From positions 452,927,926 to 452,991,925 of the forward strand of contig NC_134354.1 in NCBI RefSeq assembly GCF_048569485.1: a stretch of 64,000 nt of DNA. Direction: 5' to 3'. Positions 22,589-32,593 of this stretch are shown in pieces. The position numbers and the translations under genes were made by a program. The DNA is from Anomaloglossus baeobatrachus. Its lineage: Eukaryota > Chordata > Amphibia > Anura > Aromobatidae. Position 1 is the stretch's first letter, and the number at the start of each line of letters is the position of its first letter. The notes below the pieces were generated by a model that worked only from the letters and a program-made list of their open reading frames with translations, ran no database searches and was not told the origin of the DNA.

Positions 22589-23257
22589 TGTAACGGGGTG
22601 CCAGGGGTGCCTCCGGGGTTGTAGTCGTGGCCCTTGCTCTCAGGCTTACCCCTGGTTCCGCCGTTACTTTGGGGACAGGAGATGTCATGGTGGGGCAGAG
22701 TGTGGTGGTGCACCGGTCGTCCGACGTACAAACACTCTTCAGACGTGTTTCAGTGAAATCAGAAAGCATCTTTATTGTTCACAGCTTCTTCACACAACCG
22801 GCAGACATGCAGATATAGATGGCTGTACACTGCTTTAGCTGGGGGAAACCTGCCCTTGACGTCCTCTCCAGTGGGGATGTGCCCGGCTACTCTGCTTCAC
22901 CCGGCTCCCACTATGGCTACCCACAAACCGGATCCACACCGGTCTGCTTCGCGCTTGAGATTCCGCCCGCTCCTTTACTCTCTGGCTTCTCCTTTATCCA
23001 GCTCCCACACTCTGCCCCTGCTCTGCTTCTTCTCTCCCTTCCCACAACCAACTGCCTTCTGGATCTCACACTTTCCTCAACAACACTTCTCCTCCCTCCC
23101 CTTGCTTCTGCCGGCTCCTCCTCTCCACTGTGGTGACAGCCGTCCCACCCGGCCACTAGGGGTACCCTAACCCAATATACATACAATAAAAACATTTTTT
23201 TATTAAACAGCATCAACATTCCGGGCTCCTTTGTAAGGGGTCTGCCCACCCCTTACA
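22589..23257 (-). repeat. 3' LTR of the cold-shock-domain element
   Basis: 669 bp, nearly identical to 25337-26005. On the minus strand it begins TGTAAGGGGTGGGC directly after the polypurine tract (23260-23270). It contains AATAAA-type signals on the minus strand, including one in AACAATAAAGATG. Confidence 0.93.
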
Positions 23258-23687
23258 TACCTCCCCTCTTAAAGCCCGAGCCTCCCGGCAAGGCATGCAT
23301 CCAAAACTACACATAAAAAGGAAACAACATCATTTCCATAAAATTACAAACAAGTTCACCTTTGGGCAACCGCAAGGGGCGCACCAGTCCGGCGCCCGGA
23401 GTTCCTCCTGGAAGCTCCCGGTCTTAGTCGTGCCCGGAGGCCGTCGGCAGGCACTCCCGGTCTTAGTGGAGTTTCCGCCCGGAGGCTTTTGCAGCACTCC
23501 CGGTCTTAGATGATAAACGGCAGGAACACAACTTCAGCACAAACTTCTTCTTAACGACGCGGAGGGAGCCCCTGGCTCAGTCCGGCAGCAGGCTCTCCCC
23601 GGGCTCAGCAGCTTAAACGGTGATAAACAATAAAACTTCTTCCGGTTCAAAACAACGCCGGTCTTCAAACAAGCCGATCAGGACACT

Positions 23688-25517
23688 TCACTCCGGGTGC
23701 AAAGCTCGTTTCCATTCAGCTCGTTGAGCCCTCACATAGTCTGACAAGGACTGTCCAGGCAACCGGCGCAGCCTCCGGAAGGGCTCATAATTGACGGTTG
23801 GCTCCGGTGTCTCAGTCTCCGGTCTTGTCTCCTCAACTCCTGACGGGGGTGACGGGGTGGCTGCATGGGATTGCTGGGGGCTGCCCATGACGATTACCGG
23901 GTGAGTAACCAGGCTCTGTTGTATAGCCAGCACCGCCGGGGTCCCCTTCTCTGGGTCAGTGCTCGGTCCGGGCATGACTTCCGGGGCTACAGCCAGTGTA
24001 CTTCTCGGGTGGGAGATCTCCGCTAGTACCGGTCTTTGCTGTGCACGCCGCCGGTATTGGCATTCCTCCCACTCAATTTCTTGCTGCCATTGGGCAGCCT
24101 CTTGGGTAGTGGGCATCCGGGTCACTCCGACCGCAAAGAGGCCTCGGCATCCCACCTCTCTCATGAACCGCACCTTCTCTCCCGGGTATAAAGTGTGGAG
24201 GCGCTGTGGTAGGCCCTCGGTGTTAAGGTTCACCTGATTGTAAAAGTAGTGATCGCCGGTCTCTTCATCCTCGATGAAACCGTAGCCTTCTTTCTGGTTA
24301 AACTTCACCACAGTCCCGACGGTACACTGGCGTTCGAATTCCTCACTCCGGGGACCGGCCATCATTTCACGGGCGACGGTCTCGGCCAGTAGTCTCTCCT
24401 GTACCGGGTTGGGTTCTGGTGATGGGGACTTCCGCCGGGTCTGGGACGATGGCTGTACTGGATCCCAAAAGAAACCCCACTCGTCCTTTTCTAGCTCCCG
24501 GGCGTATGGTTCTTCCGGGGCCGGAACTGGTACGTGGGTTGAAGATCCCACCGCGACTGGCGGGGGTATCTCCGGGCACGGGTATGGGGTTCCCAGGAGC
24601 CTGTTTCCCGACGGCAGCTGTGCGGTGTAAGTCGCTCGGACCTCGGTCGTGGTCTCTCCGGTCGCGGCGTCCCAGGTCGTAACCCAGGTAACTTTCGTGG
24701 GCCGCTCCGGTCCTCCGGGTACAGCCGGTAGGTTGTGAGGAAGTCCTTCCGCAGCTGCAGCCGCAGTCTGCTTAGGGCGTCCTCTGCCCAGGTTAGTTGC
24801 TGCTAGCGCGGCCACCACATCTTGCTGCTTTCCTGCGGTCTCCATCTTGTTTGCAGTCAGCGTCTCTGGTAATGGCGGTGGGGTCAGTGGAGAAGCTGGA
24901 GGAAGTGGAGGCGGGCCTACTTTTCCCGCTCTTGGGTATACTCCACCCCCAGTCTCACACATCAGGTCGACCCCTCCGCGGCGGTTCTTCTTTTTCTCTG
25001 GAACACCGCCCACTTCACATATCTTCATTCGTGCCCTGGAACCGGCACCTCCCCTCTTTGGGCGGAGTACTCCGAACTTCTTTTTCGGCACCGGCCAGCC
25101 CCAGGCTCTTCTTTTGGCGCCAACTTTTCGCGCGCTTTCCATGTCCTTGAAGACGACGGCCATCTTGCCGCCATCTTGTGCCCGGTCCAACGCTGCAGGC
25201 ACTGCTTCTTCTTCCCACCATGGGATCGGGAATCTTCTCCAATAATCCGGATCCTGTGCCCTAAGCACCAGTTGATCTCCGTCTTCTTGGATCGGGACCC
25301 CTTGCATATAATCCGGATCCTGCCGACTACGCCACATGTAACGGGGTGCCAGGGGTGCCTCCGGGGTTGTAGTCGTGGCCCTTGCTCTCAGGCTTACCCC
25401 TGGTTCCGCCGTTACTTTGGGGACAGGAGATGTCATGGTGGGGCAGAGTGTGGTGGTGCACCGGTCGTCCGACGTAGAAACACTCTTCAGACGTGTTTCA
25501 GTGAAATCAGAAAGCAT
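23688..25517 (-). CDS. Gag-like protein with internal cold-shock domain (LTR retroelement ORF)
   Basis: One open frame of 609 codons; fossil-element protein. The frame opens inside the 5' LTR (25517). Since it reads through the primer-binding region, a start nearer ATG ~25,309 (MQGVPIQEDGD) is more plausible. N-terminal part: two QDPDY blocks, then basic and Pro-rich stretches. Residues 398-468 form a cold-shock domain with KEGYGFIEDEETGDHYFY, i.e. an RNP1-like GYGFI and an RNP2-like HYFYNQ, and later PGEKVRF and GLFAVGV. The last ~30 residues (FRRLRRLPGQSLSDYV) recall the capsid-region signature of gypsy/retroviral Gag, which then stops. No zinc knuckle or pol is seen. The domain suggests RNA binding, perhaps for packaging or translation; that is inference. 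Confidence 0.7.
   Translation of the reverse strand: MLSDFTETRLKSVSTSDDRCTTTLCPTMTSPVPKVTAEPGVSLRARATTTTPEAPLAPRYMWRSRQDPDYMQGVPIQEDGDQLVLRAQDPDYWRRFPIPWWEEEAVPAALDRAQDGGKMAVVFKDMESARKVGAKRRAWGWPVPKKKFGVLRPKRGGAGSRARMKICEVGGVPEKKKNRRGGVDLMCETGGGVYPRAGKVGPPPLPPASPLTPPPLPETLTANKMETAGKQQDVVAALAATNLGRGRPKQTAAAAAEGLPHNLPAVPGGPERPTKVTWVTTWDAATGETTTEVRATYTAQLPSGNRLLGTPYPCPEIPPPVAVGSSTHVPVPAPEEPYARELEKDEWGFFWDPVQPSSQTRRKSPSPEPNPVQERLLAETVAREMMAGPRSEEFERQCTVGTVVKFNQKEGYGFIEDEETGDHYFYNQVNLNTEGLPQRLHTLYPGEKVRFMREVGCRGLFAVGVTRMPTTQEAAQWQQEIEWEECQYRRRAQQRPVLAEISHPRSTLAVAPEVMPGPSTDPEKGTPAVLAIQQSLVTHPVIVMGSPQQSHAATPSPPSGVEETRPETETPEPTVNYEPFRRLRRLPGQSLSDYVRAQRAEWKRALHPE
24114..24326 (-). other. Cold-shock domain within the LTR-element ORF
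   Basis: About 71 residues beginning CTVGTVVKFNQKEGYGFI. The order of features (V.FN...GYGFI, acidic turn, DHYFYN, basic middle, PGEKVRF, A.GV) matches single-strand nucleic-acid-binding CSD folds such as those of Y-box proteins, LIN28 and CARHSP1. I cannot say which cellular family it came from. Confidence 0.75.
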
Positions 25518-26005
25518 CTTTATTGTTCACAGCTTCTTCACACAACCGGCAGACATGCAGATATAGATGGCTGTACACTGCTTTAGCTGGGGGAAACCTG
25601 CCCTTGACGTCCTCTCCAGTGGGGATGTGCCCGGCTACTCTGCTTCACCCGGCTCCCACTATGGCTACCCACAAACCGGATCCACACCGGTCTGCTTCGC
25701 GCTTGAGATTCCGCCCGCTCCTTTACTCTCCGGCTTCTCCTTTATCCAGCTCCCACACTCTGCCCCTGCTCTGCTTCTTCTCTCCCGTCCCACAACCAAC
25801 TGCCTTCTGGATCTCACACTTTCCTCAACAACACTTCTCCTCCCTCCCCTTGCTTCTGCCGGCTCCTCCTCTCCACTGTGGTGACAGCCGTCCCACCCGG
25901 CCACTAGGGGTACCCTAACCCAATATACATACAATAAAAACATTTTTTTATTAAACAGCATCAACATTCCGGGCTCCTTTGTAAGGGGTCTGCCCACCCC
26001 TTACA
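25337..26005 (-). repeat. 5' LTR of the cold-shock-domain element
   Basis: 669 bp, same ends as the 3' LTR. Its inner edge is followed (minus strand) by TG and then the TGGCGTAGTCGGCAGG primer-binding-like site at ~25,319-25,334. AATAAAGATG at ~25,515-25,524 puts a polyadenylation signal directly before the first ATG of the long frame. Confidence 0.93.
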
Positions 26006-26165
26006 CTAGCACCATCTAATGGTGTTGGACTGGAATAGTAGAACACCAGCTATAGCTTATTACTGACGCCATCTATTGGTGTTGGACTGAAATAGCAGAA
26101 CACCAGCTATAGCTTATTACTGACGCCATCTATTGGTGTTGGATGTGGAATAGGAGAACACCACC
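26006..26165. repeat. ~57-bp minisatellite, continuation
   Basis: Units with CCATCTAATGGTGTTGGAC and CCATCTATTGGTGTTGGAT continue the array interrupted at 22588 by the LTR element. Confidence 0.9.
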
Positions 26166-27164
26166 TGCAGGTTCTAACACCTGCACCATCCATTGGTTAG
26201 ATTAATTCATAACTAATTAAAGCTGTAGTGCCTACTAATCCACCAAGCTCTATCTACTACAGTACATAAAAACATGACAAACTATTGGATAAGATCTACT
26301 GATCTCATCAGTATTAATCAAAATCTATTCCACTATCAAAAATAAGTTCTCACATTCACCTAGTTTAAAAATATCCAACCACTCAGCTTGTGACCTCCCC
26401 TCCCCCCTCTGTAACAGAGAAGGAGAGCGCTCATCACCAGCAATCAGCCCCTGCAATGAAGCAGCACTGAGAGCTCACTTCACGCTCAGGAGAGATCACT
26501 GCAGCTCCTCCTCGTGGTTGGGGAGTTTGGACACTTTAGAGCACATTTCTCAAGTTACACACTATAGAAATGATCCCTGAAAGTATAGTCTTAACCTATT
26601 CATTGCTGCCATGGCCGTACAGGCTGTACGGGGTCCCCTTTTATATTGTGGAGAATTCTAATATTATATGAAATTCATAATCATTACAGGAAATTAAAGA
26701 CATTCCAAACTTATAACATGAAGACTCAACATAGAGTCCTTTCCACTATATAACTATACGTATATGAACGTATTAACTGCTCTCAGGAAAATTTGCAAAC
26801 TCTCCACCTACCAACCAATAGTAGAGCAGATTACATCCAGATGTAGGCGGAGTCAATCCCCTTTAGCACTAGAAGTCCCAGAAATTTCGAGCTCCCCCCT
26901 GAAGTCCTGAAAGAGTGTCAAATGACTGATGATAAACTGAATAGAACTAACTAGAAACTAAATGGCTAAACTCAATGGAAAACAGCAACCTCCTGTGGTG
27001 CAACAGTAATGGCTTAATTACAGAACAAAAGAGGGTGATTACAGGGTGTTAGCTAAAATCCTTCAGGTCATTCAACCCGTCTCTGGGTTCCAAAGGTAGA
27101 AATGTTAAATGACCCCTCTCTGGCACTTCTAGTGCTAGAAGTGCAGACTGAAGGCACGCCATTG
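26166..27164. repeat. Repeat B, copy 2
   Basis: From ~26,395 onward almost identical to 30,318-31,067 (a few differences only), and clearly homologous to 8036-8780. It contains a MITE at 26867-27134. Non-coding. Confidence 0.9.
26867..27134. mobile_element. MITE with CTAG-type 4-bp target (copy 1)
   Basis: 268 bp, ends CACTAGAAGTCCC and GGCACTTCTAGTG inverted. Flanked by TTAG (26863-26866) and CTAG (27135-27138). The related sequence at 8732-8735 has a single CTAG and no element, which gives a clear empty site. Family unknown; the 4-bp target resembles piggyBac-type insertion but is not TTAA. Confidence 0.8.
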
Positions 27165-27960
27165 GCTACAGTGTGTGTGTGCGTGTGTGTATGCATCCGT
27201 GTCTGCTTGTGTCCAAGTCTGTCTGTGCGTATCCGTGCATACGTCTGTTTCTGTACGTGTCCATGTGTGTCCATGTGTGTGTTTTACGTGTCTGTATGTG
27301 TATGTGTTCGTGTGTGTGTGTGAATCTGTGTCTGCTTGTGTCCATGTGTATGTGTCCATGTGTGTGCAACCGTGTCTGTGTGTCCATGTGCCTGTGTGTG
27401 TTTTTATGTGTCTCCTTATGTATGTGTTCGTGTGTGTATCTGTATCTACTTGTGTCCATGTGTATCTGTCCCTGTATGTGTATCCTTGTCCGTGTATGTA
27501 TCCTTGTCTGTGTGTGTGTATCCATGTGTGTACCAGTGTGTGTATGTGTCCATGTGCCTGTGTGTGTATCCGTGTCTGCTTCAGTATGTGTCCATGTGTG
27601 TATCCGTGTCTGCTTGTTTATGTGTTTGTGTATATCCGTGTCTGTTTGTGTCCGTGTGAAAGTGTCCGTGTGTGCCTGTGTCCATGTGTATAAATCTATG
27701 TCTGTGTGTGTCCATGTGTATCCTTGTCCGTGTGAGTATCCATGTCTGTCCATGTGTATGACAGATACACATGGATAGACATGGATACTGTGTGTGCATC
27801 CTTGTCCGTGAGTATCCGTGTCTGTGTGTGTACATGTGTGTTGGTGTATCCATGTGTGTATCAGTGTCTGTGTGTGTCTATGTGTATGTGTATTCATGTC
27901 TGCTTGTGTATGTGTCCATGTGTGTGGGTATCCATGTTTGCTTGTTTTCATGTACTTGTA
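27165..27960. repeat. TG-rich degenerate tandem repeat (~0.8 kb)
   Basis: Imperfect repeats of TGTGTCCATGTGTATC and CCGTGTCTGCTTGTG. A short perfect inverted segment around TATGACAGATACACATGGA lies near 27,755. All long frames here are artefacts of composition. Confidence 0.93.
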
Positions 27961-28560
27961 CCTATATCGGTGTCATTAAAGGGAGCCTGGCAGAGCATTG
28001 TGTGCAGGCGTGCGTGCATGCAGAGCATTGCATCCGGGCAGAGCATTGCGTGCGTTCATGCAGAGCATTGCGTGCAGACGTGCATGCATGTGGCAGAGCA
28101 TTGTTGCCCTCATGCTGCTCGGTCACACACAGTATATACATACTGTATACACGGTATATAGTATATACACACGGCATATAGTATATACACACAGTGGCTC
28201 CACCTCCCTCATGCTGCCGGTCACACACACAGTATATACACACTGTACACACGGTATATAGTATATACACACATTGGTTCCGCTGCCCTCATGCTGTTTG
28301 GTCACACACACAGTATATACACACAGTACACACAGTATATAGTATATACACATGCTGGCTCCGCCGCCATCATGCTGGGTGCGTGTGGCAAAGCATTGTG
28401 TGTGGGCGTGCGTGTGGCACAGCATTCTGTGTGTGCATGTGGCAGAGAATTATGTGTGCGTGCGTGTGGCAGAGCATTGCAGATGTGCATATGGCAGAAC
28501 ATTGCGGGCATGCGTGCATGCGGCGGAGCATTGCTAGACCGAAGCGTGCGAAGCTCTATG
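27961..28560. repeat. Two tandem arrays: GCAGAGCATTG units and ~90-bp ATAC-rich units
   Basis: At 27,985-28,105 and 28,378-28,540 the word GGCAGAGCATTG recurs every ~20-35 bp. At ~28,110-28,375 about three units of ~90 bp repeat the block CACACACAGTATATACACAC followed by GGTATATAGTATATACACAC and CTCATGCTG. The alternating purine-pyrimidine character may favour unusual DNA structure; that is inference. Confidence 0.85.
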
Positions 28561-29824
28561 TGGGGAGCACTACACAGCTGTCCTTTGTGACACTTTAGAC
28601 ATTTGTGGTCACCAACAAAATGGCTCCGCACTGTGATCCTGAATTTCATCTTCCCTTATCATTTTGGAAACACCCAGATTGGGAGGGGGAGCTGTGACAT
28701 CGCACACAGGAGAGCAGATTCTGCCCACTTTACGGCAGCTGTAATGTGAGCTAGTTCTACAGTCCAAGAAAAGGCAACAATATCCAGCAGATCCAGGCAT
28801 TTTTTCTTAAAATGTTTCCTTTATTTTGTGCATTAAAACTTCAAGAAAGTATCCAGCAGATAAAGGTTTTACATTAGATTACATCCAACGCGTTTCGACA
28901 CATAAATATGTCATAATGTCATATCCTGACCTAGGATTTTCCGTACTGGATCAAGTGGAAATTGTCCTGAACACACTGCAAGCAGTCAGAGCTGGTTTCT
29001 ATGTTCATCTAGTTCTACAGTAGGATTTCTGTAGGATTTCAGCAGCTGATCCCCCTAGTATTTAAGAGTAGAAAATAACAAACTTTTAAATTTTTTTTAT
29101 ATGTTGCTCAATTAAAAACAAATAATAATATTTAAACAAAACATTAAAACATTAATACGTTACATTTTTTCAGTTATTAACATTTTTGTTTTGGACGACA
29201 CCATCCCTTTTGTGTAAGCAGCGACCAGATGGAGGCCAAATATGTGTTCTCTTGGCTTCGTCTGACCACTATGCGCCTGCATGCCGTCTGTTTAACTGTA
29301 TGAAAAAATGCTACAGACTACACTATCCTATACAGTGGGCCACTGACAAGAAACTTGTACCATTTACATCCATCCTGACTGTGATCACTATAGGACGCAT
29401 ACCTTCTGAGCGTCCACAAATGTGATGTGGACAAAGCCTAAGCCAGATTTATTGTCACACTAGGTAAACCGGGCGAGAAGGAAGTGGGTCCACTGGTCCA
29501 AGATACCGTTCACTGACCCAGAGGAGCGGACCTGAGTGGCCATCGAGTCTTCACTACAACCACAAGAGGTGGAAATGGGTACACATGCGGATAGGTAGCC
29601 AAAAGGAGGCGACTCCGTGGGACCCTGGTACCTCAGCAGCTGGCCCCACAGGACAAAGTCCAGGAGCTGAAGCGGATGAGGCAGAAGATAGTGCAGACTG
29701 GTTCCGGAGAACACAGGCAGGTAGGAAGATGCTTGCAGGGTCTAAATGACACAAGATGGAATCAGTCAGGTTCACTGATAGTACTAGGCAGAAACAGAAC
29801 AAAGTCACTGGATAATACCGCCCC
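28561..29824. other. Intergenic, mostly unclassified; PLE-like end near 28,830-28,920
   Basis: Around 28,886-28,917 the minus strand has ATTATGA, a small GACA/TGTC stem and GAAACGCGT, a decayed version of the hammerhead-like PLE motif. 29,460-29,820 is GC-richer sequence without coding signal. No host exon is seen. Confidence 0.4.
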
Positions 29825-29950
29825 AACAACTACCGTATTTCCCCGAAAATAAGACCTCCCTCAAAAATAAGACCTAGCAGGAGTTTTCAGCAAGGCTTAA
29901 ATATAAGACTTTCCCTGAAAATAAGACCTAGTCCCGGTTCAATAATGAAG
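29825..29950. repeat. Repeat with TTTCCCCGAAAATAAGAC words
   Basis: The word AAAATAAGACCT recurs three times with related blocks. A second, related copy begins at ~31,665. I recognise this as a dispersed vertebrate repeat but cannot assign its family. Confidence 0.6.
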
Positions 29951-30050
29951 TGTCCATGCAGCTAAAAAAGTTAAAGAATACTGCAGGACACTTCATTACA
30001 GACAGTGGACATGCCCAAAAGGAAGAAGACAGAAGAGAGAAGACCCCGCA

Positions 30051-30310
30051 ATCATACTCACCAGACACCGACCGTGAGTAGTGGAAAGCATCATGGACCT
30101 GCGGTGGAACGCACACCCATACACATCAGATCACAAACACATGAGATTGTATACACGCACACTCACACTCACCACATCCAGCGATATCGATTGCTTCTGG
30201 GCTGCATAATGACCTGTGACGCTGTCGCTGTACAGTGGAGCTCCAGGACCTGCGGGTGGAACACATGGAGGACCCAGCGGTGGAACGCATCCTAGAGACA
30301 AGAGAGCAGA
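30051..30310. repeat. Repeat A, left copy
   Basis: About 260 bp, nearly identical to 31,082-31,341 (from ACCCCGCAATCATACTCACC to ACGCATCCTAGAGACA). The two copies flank repeat B in direct orientation. Confidence 0.9.
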
Positions 30311-31067
30311 GAATGAGAGCGCTCATCACCAGCAATCAGCCCCTGCAATGAAGCTGCAATGAAGCAGAACTGAGAGCTCACTTCACGCTCAGGAGAGATC
30401 ACTGCAGCTCCTCCTCGTGGTTGGGGAGTTTGGACACTTTAGAGCACATTTCTCAAGTTACACACTATAGAAATGATCCCTGAAAGTATAGTCTTAACCT
30501 ATTCATTGCTGCCATGGCCGTACAGGCTGTACGGGGTCCCCTTTTATATTGTGGAGAATTCTAATATTATATGAAATTCATAATCATTACAGGAAATTAA
30601 AGACATTCCAAACTTATAACATGAAGACTCAACATAGAGTCCTTTCCACTATATAACTATACGTATATGAACGTATTAACTGCGCTCAGGAAAATTTGCA
30701 AACTCTCCACCTACCAACCAATAGTAGAGCAGATTACATCCAGATGTAGGCGGAGTCAATCCCCTTTAGCACTAGAAGTCCCAGAAATTTCGAGCTCCCC
30801 CCTGAAGTCCTGAAAGAGTGTCAAATGACTGATGATAAACTGAATAGAACTAACTAGAAACTAAATGGCTAAACTCAATGGAAAACAGCAACCTCCTGTG
30901 GTGCAACAGTAATGGCTTAATTACAGAACAAAAGATGGTGATTACAGGGTGTTAGCTAAAATCCTTCAGGTCATTCAACCCGTCTCTGGGTTCCAAAGGT
31001 AGAAATGTTAAATGACCCCTCTCTGGCACTTCTAGTGCTAGAAGTGCAGACTGAAGGCACGCCATTG
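30311..31067. repeat. Repeat B, copy 3 (recent duplicate)
   Basis: Collinear and nearly identical with ~26,395-27,150, including its MITE. A GCTGCAATGAA insertion near 30,350 duplicates neighbouring sequence. Inserted between two direct copies of repeat A. Confidence 0.9.
30770..31037. mobile_element. MITE with CTAG-type 4-bp target (copy 2)
   Basis: Same element and same flanks as 26867-27134 (TTAG at 30766-30769, CTAG at 31038-31041). It is therefore a copy made by duplication of the whole block, not a separate insertion. Confidence 0.85.
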
Positions 31068-31075
31068 GCGTGAGA

Positions 31076-31345
31076 GAAGACCCCGCAATCATACTCACCA
31101 GACACCGACCGTGAGTAGTGGAAAGCATCATGGACCTGCGGTGGAACGCACACCCATACACATCAGATCACAAACACATGAGATTGTATACACGCACACT
31201 CACACTCACCACATCCAGCGATATCGATTGCTTCTGGGCTGCATAATGACCTGTGACACTGTCGCTGTACAGTGGAGCTCCAGGACCTGCGGGTGGAACA
31301 CATGGAGGACCCAGCGGTGGAACGCATCCTAGAGACAGAGAATCC
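31076..31345. repeat. Repeat A, right copy
   Basis: Direct repeat of 30,051-30,310. Beyond it the sequence continues with three to four TGTGAGAKCTGATG units (~31,420-31,495), which are absent from the left copy. Confidence 0.9.
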
Positions 31346-32244
31346 CCTGCTGGCTGAAAGCAAATGGTATAACCAGATGTGGTGCGTGTGCGCTGCGCGA
31401 TTGTATGTGCGATATCGTGTGTATGAGATCTGATGTGTGAGAGCTGATGTGTGAGAGCTGATGTGTGAGATCTGATGTGTGAGATCTGATGTGTTAGTGT
31501 CGGCCAGAAGAAGGGGAGGACTGCATGTAGCTTACCTTCTGGGAGCACATGGGGTAGATCGGAGGAAGACCTGGGAGTCACGCAGATGCCCGGGATCTGG
31601 TAAGTATGACGATCCTGGGAAGGGGGATCTGCATTTCTTGGGGGGGGGGTAAACTTACCCCTACCGTGTTTCCCTGAGAATAAGCCCTCTCCTGAAAATA
31701 AGACCTAGCGGGGCCTCGAGAGCCAGAGGGTGGGACAAGCAGCGTGGAGCAGGAGGGAGCAGCAGAAGTAGAACATCGGTGCCCCTGACACACCGGGATG
31801 GGAGGCGCTGACGGAACAACAGTGGAAACCTGTCCAGGACTGGATGAAGGATGTGGGAGCAGCGGAGGGAGCAGGCATGAGCGTCGGTGCCCCTGGGCTT
31901 GGAGCACCAATGGTGTGAGATTTGTAAATTAAAAATTCGCAATTCTCAGTCCAACAAAGGAAACATTTCCAGACAGAAGTTTGATAGTTAAGAAGAAAAA
32001 GCCGCTCTGTTGACATGACTTTAACAGAAGCCATAGAAATGCTGGCACGAGGAGTCCGTGATCGAGATCAGTGCCAGGCAGAGCGGTCATGTAGTTAGCA
32101 ACTATCTGTCTGTAAGATCTTAGTCCCATAAGAAAAAAATACAAATGTCCTCTATAACCCGTTTAAGAGATATATTTTCAAACATTGGGCAACATTGATA
32201 AATTTGGTACAAATAATGGTAATGCAGCATTAAGCAAAACTGAC
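31346..32244. other. Sequence downstream of the SLC47A-like gene
   Basis: Includes short TGTGAGAGCTGATG repeats and a second AAAATAAGACCT repeat near 31,665-31,715. No coding region is recognised. The minus-strand 3' UTR of the transporter may extend into the right part. Confidence 0.4.
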
Positions 32245-32250
32245 TTTAAT
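32245..32250 (-). promoter_or_regulatory. Possible polyadenylation signal ATTAAA
   Basis: ATTAAA on the minus strand, ~145 bp after the stop codon of the transporter. It is the nearest common variant hexamer I can see, but the real 3' end is unknown. Confidence 0.3.
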
Positions 32251-32393
32251 ACCTCTCATGATATATCTCTCCCGTAGATCTTGAAATAGGTGTCTTTTCC
32301 AATTAATAATGTTACAAAGATAATCGAGACAAAGTCTCAGTCTTCAAAAAAACCCATTGTGGTAGTAAAACTGAACTGTATCACTAGTTTCCT

Positions 32394-32593
32394 CTAGTAC
32401 GATGTCCACACTTTAACCAAAACTCCTGTTAAAAGCAGAGCGATGGCCAGTGCCAGAGTGAGTCCACGTAAGACAATTGCTTCCTTCATTGGTAAATGCT
32501 TCTTGGAGGCTCCTGGTTCTTCACAAAGCTGCGGTATTTCGGTCTTCTGAATAGAAAGCTCTGATAATTTTATGTCTGATTCAATTTTTGCCA
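32394..32593 (-). CDS. slc47a: SLC47A-like terminal exon
   Basis: Acceptor TTTGCAG|TG. Codes for a hydrophilic linker (ending PGASKKHLPMKEA) and a single hydrophobic helix GLTLALAIALLLTGVLVKVW, then WTSY (sharing its W) and stop TAG at 32394-32396. Entry phase 1 fits the previous exon. Confidence 0.9.

Larger units (their letters stand above)
22589..26005 (-). mobile_element. Young LTR retrotransposon carrying a cold-shock domain; non-autonomous
   Basis: Two 669-bp LTRs (22589-23257 and 25337-26005) differ at about three positions. The whole is flanked by a 4-bp CTAG duplication (22585-22588, 26006-26009). In minus-strand orientation the LTR runs TGTAAGGGG...CCCCGTTACA. A TGG-initiated primer-binding-like site (TGGCGTAGTCGGCAGG) lies 2 nt inside the 5' LTR, and a polypurine tract AAGAGGGGAGG lies just before the 3' LTR. 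The 2.08-kb interior holds one long gag-like frame with a cold-shock domain and ~430 bp of non-coding DNA. Protease, RT and integrase are absent, so it needs a helper. Likely age: very recent. It sits inside the ~57-bp minisatellite. Confidence 0.9.

Noticed and set aside
22819-23170. Plus-strand frames of 105-131 codons repeated at 25523-25918
   Set aside because: They lie within the LTRs on the strand opposite to the element and repeat only because the LTR repeats.
24797-25586. Plus-strand frames of 117-136 codons inside the LTR element
   Set aside because: Shadows of the GC-rich minus-strand gag-like frame; no domain content.
27135-27951. Several open frames of 100-260 codons (Cys/Val-rich or His/Thr-rich)
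   Set aside because: Translations of the TG-rich tandem array; no domain, no splice or start context.
28110-28375. CRISPR-like array of regular repeats
   Set aside because: Units are contiguous degenerate tandem repeats without spacers, and the locus is eukaryotic.
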